The notes beneath the pieces are model-generated. The model ran no database searches. It was not told the DNA's origin and worked only from the letters and a program-made list of their open reading frames with translations. A DNA stretch of 64,000 nucleotides from positions 56,103-120,102 of the forward strand of contig URSS01000004.1 of NCBI GenBank assembly GCA_900550545.1, in the 5' to 3' direction. Source of the DNA: an uncultured Lachnobacterium sp. GTDB lineage: Bacteria > Bacillota > Clostridia > Lachnospirales > Lachnospiraceae. Below, in pieces: positions 60,816 through 64,000 of the stretch (positions within the stretch are counted from its first letter, which is position 1; the number at the start of each line of letters is the position of its first letter). Position numbers and translations under genes: made by a program.

Positions 60816-61367
60816 TTATGCCTGCTCCTGCTTCCAGAAATCTACCGGCTCATAATCCTGCAGTTTTGCAAGAAATCCTGCTTTTTGTAGTTCCTCCTGA
60901 ATGATATCCAGTATTTCTTTGTTCTCTGCCCGGATTGTATGATAATGATACCCGGAAGTTACATTCTTAAGAAGGCTCGACTTTCCTGTCGCAATTTCTT
61001 CCATGTAGCGTCGGATGTCCATGCGGGATTTGATGTTCATATCTGCCCGAAGCACGCCATATACCTTATGATATACAAATACATCCACAACGGTTCCACC
61101 TAAATCCACAATGGTGGTAAGTTCCTTTTCCACATCTTCATCTGCATGATACACTTTAAATACACGGGTTGTCTCCGTCTGCCCCTGCATCAGATAGCCT
61201 CGATTTGTGGAGAAAATATCAAAACCGTTCGCCCTCAGTAACGCAATATCCTGCACAATTACCTGACGGCTCACATCAAAATGTTTTGCCAGTGTCACCC
61301 CGGCAAGCGGACTGCTGCTCTCTGTCAGCATCTGCACAATTTCATCTCTTCTTGCTTCTCCATTCAT
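60816..61367 (-). CDS. niaR: NiaR-type repressor of NAD biosynthesis (HTH + 3H domain)
   Basis: 183 residues. An N-terminal winged helix (about 5-60, LAGVTLAKHFDVSRQVIVQDIALLRANG) and a C-terminal 3H domain (about 75-172) with its three conserved His in FVYHKVYGVLRAD and TSGYHYHTIRAE. NiaR binds nicotinate with metal and represses NAD synthesis and niacin uptake genes. It is the last gene of nadB-nadC-niaR, starting 12 bases after nadC. Confidence 0.93.
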   Translation of the reverse strand: MNGEARRDEIVQMLTESSSPLAGVTLAKHFDVSRQVIVQDIALLRANGFDIFSTNRGYLMQGQTETTRVFKVYHADEDVEKELTTIVDLGGTVVDVFVYHKVYGVLRADMNIKSRMDIRRYMEEIATGKSSLLKNVTSGYHYHTIRAENKEILDIIQEELQKAGFLAKLQDYEPVDFWKQEQA

Positions 61368-61379
61368 ATCCTGTAACCT

Positions 61380-62240
61380 CTACGCCTGTACCGGATGCAG
61401 ATTTTTCAATGAAATATCCAGAATCGGTGCAGAGTGGGTCAATGCTCCACTGGATACAAAATCCACACCCAGATTGATCAATCTGGTAATGTTCTCTTTT
61501 GTTACATTGCCGGACACCTCAATCTCCGCTCTGCCATCAATATATACAATGGCTTCTTTTAAGGTATCGGTATCCATATTATCCAGCATGATAATATCTG
61601 CGCCTGCCTCAACAGCATCCTTTACCATATCCAGTGTTTCTACTTCCACTTCAATTTTACGTACAAATGGCGCATACTCTTTTGCTGCCTGGATGGCTTC
61701 CTTTACACCACCTGCTGCTCCGATATGGTTGTCCTTCAAAAGCACACCATCTGACAAATTGTATCGATGATTATTTCCTCCACCGATACGTACTGCATAT
61801 TTTTCAAAAATACGATTGTTTGGTGTGGTCTTTCTTGTATCAAGAAGCTTTGTCCTGCTGCCTTTCAGCAAAGCTGCTACTTGGTGTGTGTACGTTGCAA
61901 TACCGCTCATACGCTGTAAGTAATTGAGTGCGGTGCGCTCCCCGCACAGAAGGGTACGGATATCACCATGTACCTTTGCCATCAGCTGGCCTTTTTTTAC
62001 TTCTTCACCATCTTTTACAAAAAACTCGACCTCTGTCTTCTCGTCAAGCAATGTAAATACTCGCTCAAATACCTGCAATCCGCAGATAATTCCATCCTCT
62101 TTACAGATGAGATCAACCTCTCCTGCCTGTGGATGCGGCATCACACTGTTTGTGGATACATCCTCGCTTGTAATATCTTCTTTTAATGCACTTAAAATAA
62201 GTGGATCTACGTTTAATTTTAATGTTACCTGATCGTACAT
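61380..62240 (-). CDS. nadC: Nicotinate-nucleotide pyrophosphorylase (quinolinate phosphoribosyltransferase)
   Basis: 286 residues from the ATG at 62240, which has GTGAGG upstream. Converts quinolinate and PRPP to nicotinate mononucleotide. Motifs ERTALNYLQRMSGIAT, TRKTTPNNRIFEKYAV, GGGNNHRYNLSDGVLLKDNH and ADIIMLDNMD are characteristic. It follows nadB by about 34 bases. Confidence 0.97.
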   Translation of the reverse strand: MYDQVTLKLNVDPLILSALKEDITSEDVSTNSVMPHPQAGEVDLICKEDGIICGLQVFERVFTLLDEKTEVEFFVKDGEEVKKGQLMAKVHGDIRTLLCGERTALNYLQRMSGIATYTHQVAALLKGSRTKLLDTRKTTPNNRIFEKYAVRIGGGNNHRYNLSDGVLLKDNHIGAAGGVKEAIQAAKEYAPFVRKIEVEVETLDMVKDAVEAGADIIMLDNMDTDTLKEAIVYIDGRAEIEVSGNVTKENITRLINLGVDFVSSGALTHSAPILDISLKNLHPVQA

Positions 62241-62274
62241 ATCATTCCTCACTTTTATTTCTTTCACTCAATAT

Positions 62275-63588
62275 TCAGGCGGTCTTTGACTCTTCCATCC
62301 TGCGGTCCGCCTCCGCAATTGCTTCCCGGACTTCTTTATGATACATCTTTGCCAGCTTCTCGTCATCTTCATATGCAGCCATATCAACCGCCGCAAAAAG
62401 CTCCGGTTTCTGCTTTGCCTTCTGCGTAAGTTCACCGCTCATCTGCTTCGCAGCACGCTTTGCAAATACAAGGCTTTCGAGAAGGGAATTACTTGCCAGA
62501 CGATTTCTTCCGTGAACACCATTACATGCCGTCTCTCCAACTGCATACAGCCGGTCCATGGACGTCTTGCTCATATGGTCAACCCACACACCTCCCATAA
62601 AGTAGTGCTGTGCCGGAACCACCGGAATACATTCCTTAGTCACATCATACCCCATTTGCCGGCAATGCTCAACGATATTTGGGAAATGCGTGCGAAGTTC
62701 TTCCTCTGGAATCGTCCGCAAATCTTCCCACACATGCTCCGTGTGATCCTTTTCCATCTGTTCATAGATTGCTTCTGTGAGCAGGTCTCTCGGAAGAAGT
62801 TCGTTAACAAAGCGATTCATATTCTTATCATACAACTTTGCTCCTTCTCCTCGTACAGATTCAGAAATCAGGAAACTGCGTTCCTGCTCATCCCTTAAGA
62901 AAAAAGTTGTAGGATGAATTTGTACATAATTGATATTTTTCAACCGAACCTTGTGATGCAGCGCAAGCGCAAGTGCATCTCCGGTCAGATGGCGGAAATT
63001 CGTGGAATGACGATAAAGACCACCGATGCCTCCACATGCCCAGACGGTCTCATTCGCCTCTACGGTTTCTAATGTTCCATCTTCTCTTCGGATAACCGCA
63101 CCATAACAAATGTTGTCCTCTTCTACGATATCCACCATCGTTGTATGTTCAAAAATTGTGACATTCGGCAATTTTTTTACCGCTTCATACAGTTTACTTG
63201 TAATTGCTTCCCCTGTAATATCTTCATGAAACAGGATACGCTTGTCTGAGTGTGCTCCCTCTCTGGTAAAAGCCAAAGCACCATTCTCGTCTCTTGCAAA
63301 ATCCACACCATATCCAAGCAAATCATGAATTACATCTTGTGAGGAACGAATCATGATATCCACCGACTCACGGTCATTCTCATAATGACCAGCCTTCATC
63401 GTATCTTCAAAATAGCTGTCATAATCCGCATCATTTTTCAGCATACAGATTCCACCCTGCGCAAGATAGGAATCGCTGCTCTCCACATCAGATTTTGTAA
63501 TGATTGTAATTTTCTTATCTTCTGGAAGCTGTAAAGCACAATACAGACCGGAACATCCGCTTCCAACGATTAATACATCTGTCTTCAT
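62275..63588 (-). CDS. nadB: L-aspartate oxidase
   Basis: 437 residues. Oxidises aspartate to iminoaspartate for quinolinate synthesis. FAD motif GSGCSGLYCAL near the N-terminus, EGAHSDKRILFHEDITG, QIHPTTFF, and AQHYFMGGVWVD with the C-terminal GRNRLASNSLLE. It is somewhat shorter than the E. coli enzyme. The start is the ATG at 63588, or GTG three codons upstream. nadA, which acts next, is absent from the window. Confidence 0.96.
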   Translation of the reverse strand: MKTDVLIVGSGCSGLYCALQLPEDKKITIITKSDVESSDSYLAQGGICMLKNDADYDSYFEDTMKAGHYENDRESVDIMIRSSQDVIHDLLGYGVDFARDENGALAFTREGAHSDKRILFHEDITGEAITSKLYEAVKKLPNVTIFEHTTMVDIVEEDNICYGAVIRREDGTLETVEANETVWACGGIGGLYRHSTNFRHLTGDALALALHHKVRLKNINYVQIHPTTFFLRDEQERSFLISESVRGEGAKLYDKNMNRFVNELLPRDLLTEAIYEQMEKDHTEHVWEDLRTIPEEELRTHFPNIVEHCRQMGYDVTKECIPVVPAQHYFMGGVWVDHMSKTSMDRLYAVGETACNGVHGRNRLASNSLLESLVFAKRAAKQMSGELTQKAKQKPELFAAVDMAAYEDDEKLAKMYHKEVREAIAEADRRMEESKTA

Positions 63589-63866
63589 ACTCTCCACATT
63601 CTTTCTGTATAACTTATATACGCGTTATTGTCTCGTAGTATAGCACATATCTTTACATGTGACAAGACAGTTGTTAATTCAGTGTCTGTAACAAAAGCCA
63701 TCAAAGAAATATAATGTAGGTTTTCAATGGTATCATTTCCCTTGTTGATTTCGTCCATGATTTCCAAAATGGAATCTCGTCCCTGTGTATATCCAAAATC
63801 ATGGCCTTCTATATATCCGGATTCATGACCTTCCGTATATCCGGATTCCTGCCAGATCATAGCCAT
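63585..63866 (-). pseudogene. Remnant of a repeat-tailed protein (Rpn/transposase-like C-terminus)
   Basis: A 93-codon frame containing three copies of a Gly-Tyr/Glu-Gly-His repeat (ESGYTEGHESGYIEGHDFGYTQGRDS), coded by diverged 24-bp units at about 63785-63856. Such tails occur at the C-termini of Rpn/PD-(D/E)XK recombination-promoting nucleases in Lachnospiraceae. No catalytic domain precedes it; the sequence upstream is a YD-repeat fragment in another frame. The nadB promoter lies inside it. It is probably debris, not an expressed gene. Confidence 0.5.
63637..63665 (-). promoter_or_regulatory. Sigma-A promoter of nadB-nadC-niaR with possible operator
   Basis: Minus strand TTGTCA (63660-63665), 17 bases, TATACT (63637-63642), about 50 bases before nadB. 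An inverted repeat CACAT...ATGTG sits between the two boxes and would be a good place for NiaR to bind; that part is inference. Confidence 0.7.
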
Positions 63867-63999
63867 AGGATGTCACTGCACCATTAAGACTTTCCTTTGT
63901 CAGCCGTTCCATAGTGTCATAGGTATAACACGTTTCCATGACTTTCAATGGTGTCGTAGCATCCATCCGGATCTGTTCTGTTTTGGAGATCCGGCAGCC
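63823..63999 (-). pseudogene. RHS/YD-repeat protein fragment
   Basis: The minus-strand frame from the window edge reads 58 codons and stops with TGA at 63823-63825. It contains the YD-repeat pattern CYTYDTMERLTKESLNGAV and SYGYDLAGIR, matching the RHS consensus Y-x-YD-x-x-G/E-R-L...G...Y-x-YD-x-x-G-x-R. The reading then leaves the YD frame at a junction with the repeat-tailed remnant. It is either the broken 3' end of a large RHS gene lying to the right or an orphan fragment. Confidence 0.7.
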
Positions 64000-64000
64000 A

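Noticed and set aside
1..64000. tRNA, rRNA, tmRNA and prophage or insertion-sequence transposase genes.
   Set aside because: I found none in the intergenic regions by eye; a tRNAscan or Rfam search could still reveal a short one.

Overview
The window looks like a chromosomal segment of a spore-forming Clostridia bacterium, most likely Lachnospiraceae (Roseburia/Agathobacter/Butyrivibrio-like). The pointers are strong AGGAGG-type ribosome binding sites, moderate-to-low GC, sporulation spoVA genes, a MinCDE system with MinE, a class 1B dihydroorotate dehydrogenase with PyrK, a T-box ahead of ileS, a lysine riboswitch ahead of dapA, secreted glycosidases with Lys-rich Ig-like tails, and a domain-permuted GH3 enzyme. 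The genus is inferred, not proven. Nearly all genes lie on the minus strand. The plus-strand exceptions are typA, an AraC regulator, a ThrE-type exporter pair, and two small genes near 58.3-59.5 kb. I see no rRNA, tRNA or CRISPR array.

Layout. 0-3.3 kb: a MarR regulator and a heterodimeric ABC exporter; the second exporter subunit runs off the left edge. 3.3-3.5 kb: a MITE-like palindromic element. 3.6-7.2 kb: a secreted GH53 endo-galactanase with a LacI-type operator upstream. 7.2-8.3 kb: an AT-rich noncoding stretch with a ~50-bp tandem array of ATGTCC/GGACAT palindromes. 8.3-9.7 kb: a PAS-GAF-GGDEF signalling protein. 9.7-13.8 kb: pyrimidine operon pyrC-pyrF-pyrK-pyrD, directly behind a secreted papain-like protease (13.8-15.6 kb). 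15.7-17.6 kb: dapA-dapB behind a lysine riboswitch. 17.7-18.9 kb: a corrinoid adenosyltransferase and a double-OB-fold SSB-like protein. 19.1-21.0 kb: typA. 21.1-25.2 kb: TPR lipoprotein-hflX-minC-minD-minE. 25.5-28.9 kb: a glycogen phosphorylase with a divergent AraC regulator.

28.9-40.9 kb is the spore-germination region. spoVAA-spoVAB-(113 aa)-spoVAC lies at 38.7-40.7 kb, and spoVAD-spoVAE at 29.9-31.3 kb. They are separated by an orphan HPt protein, a permuted GH3 glucosidase coupled to a large cyclic-nucleotide-binding-like protein, a TrmO-like protein, and apt. 41.0-41.5 kb: a striking 490-bp imperfect palindrome. 41.5-42.8 kb: a two-subunit ThrE-type exporter. 42.8-47.1 kb: an O-acetylhomoserine sulfhydrylase, a small alarmone synthetase, an RNA methyltransferase, and pfkA. 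47.2-54.0 kb: dnaE, a TraX-like acyltransferase and a second glycogen phosphorylase. 54.1-57.7 kb: ileS with its T-box. 57.7-60.8 kb: small envelope and unknown genes, one apparently frameshifted at its second codon. 60.8-63.6 kb: NAD biosynthesis genes nadB-nadC-niaR without nadA. 63.6-64.0 kb: debris of a repeat-tailed protein joined to an RHS/YD-repeat fragment.

Metabolic picture: galactan and beta-glucan degradation, glycogen turnover and glycolysis (two phosphorylases, PfkA), and de novo pyrimidine, lysine/cell-wall and NAD synthesis, with RNA-level control (T-box, L-box) of ileS and dapA. Nothing here is an unmistakably new system. The best candidates for undescribed biology are the 490-bp palindrome, the split and interrupted spoVA locus with two unassigned small genes, the cNMP-like/permuted-GH3 gene pair, and three small structured repeat elements.
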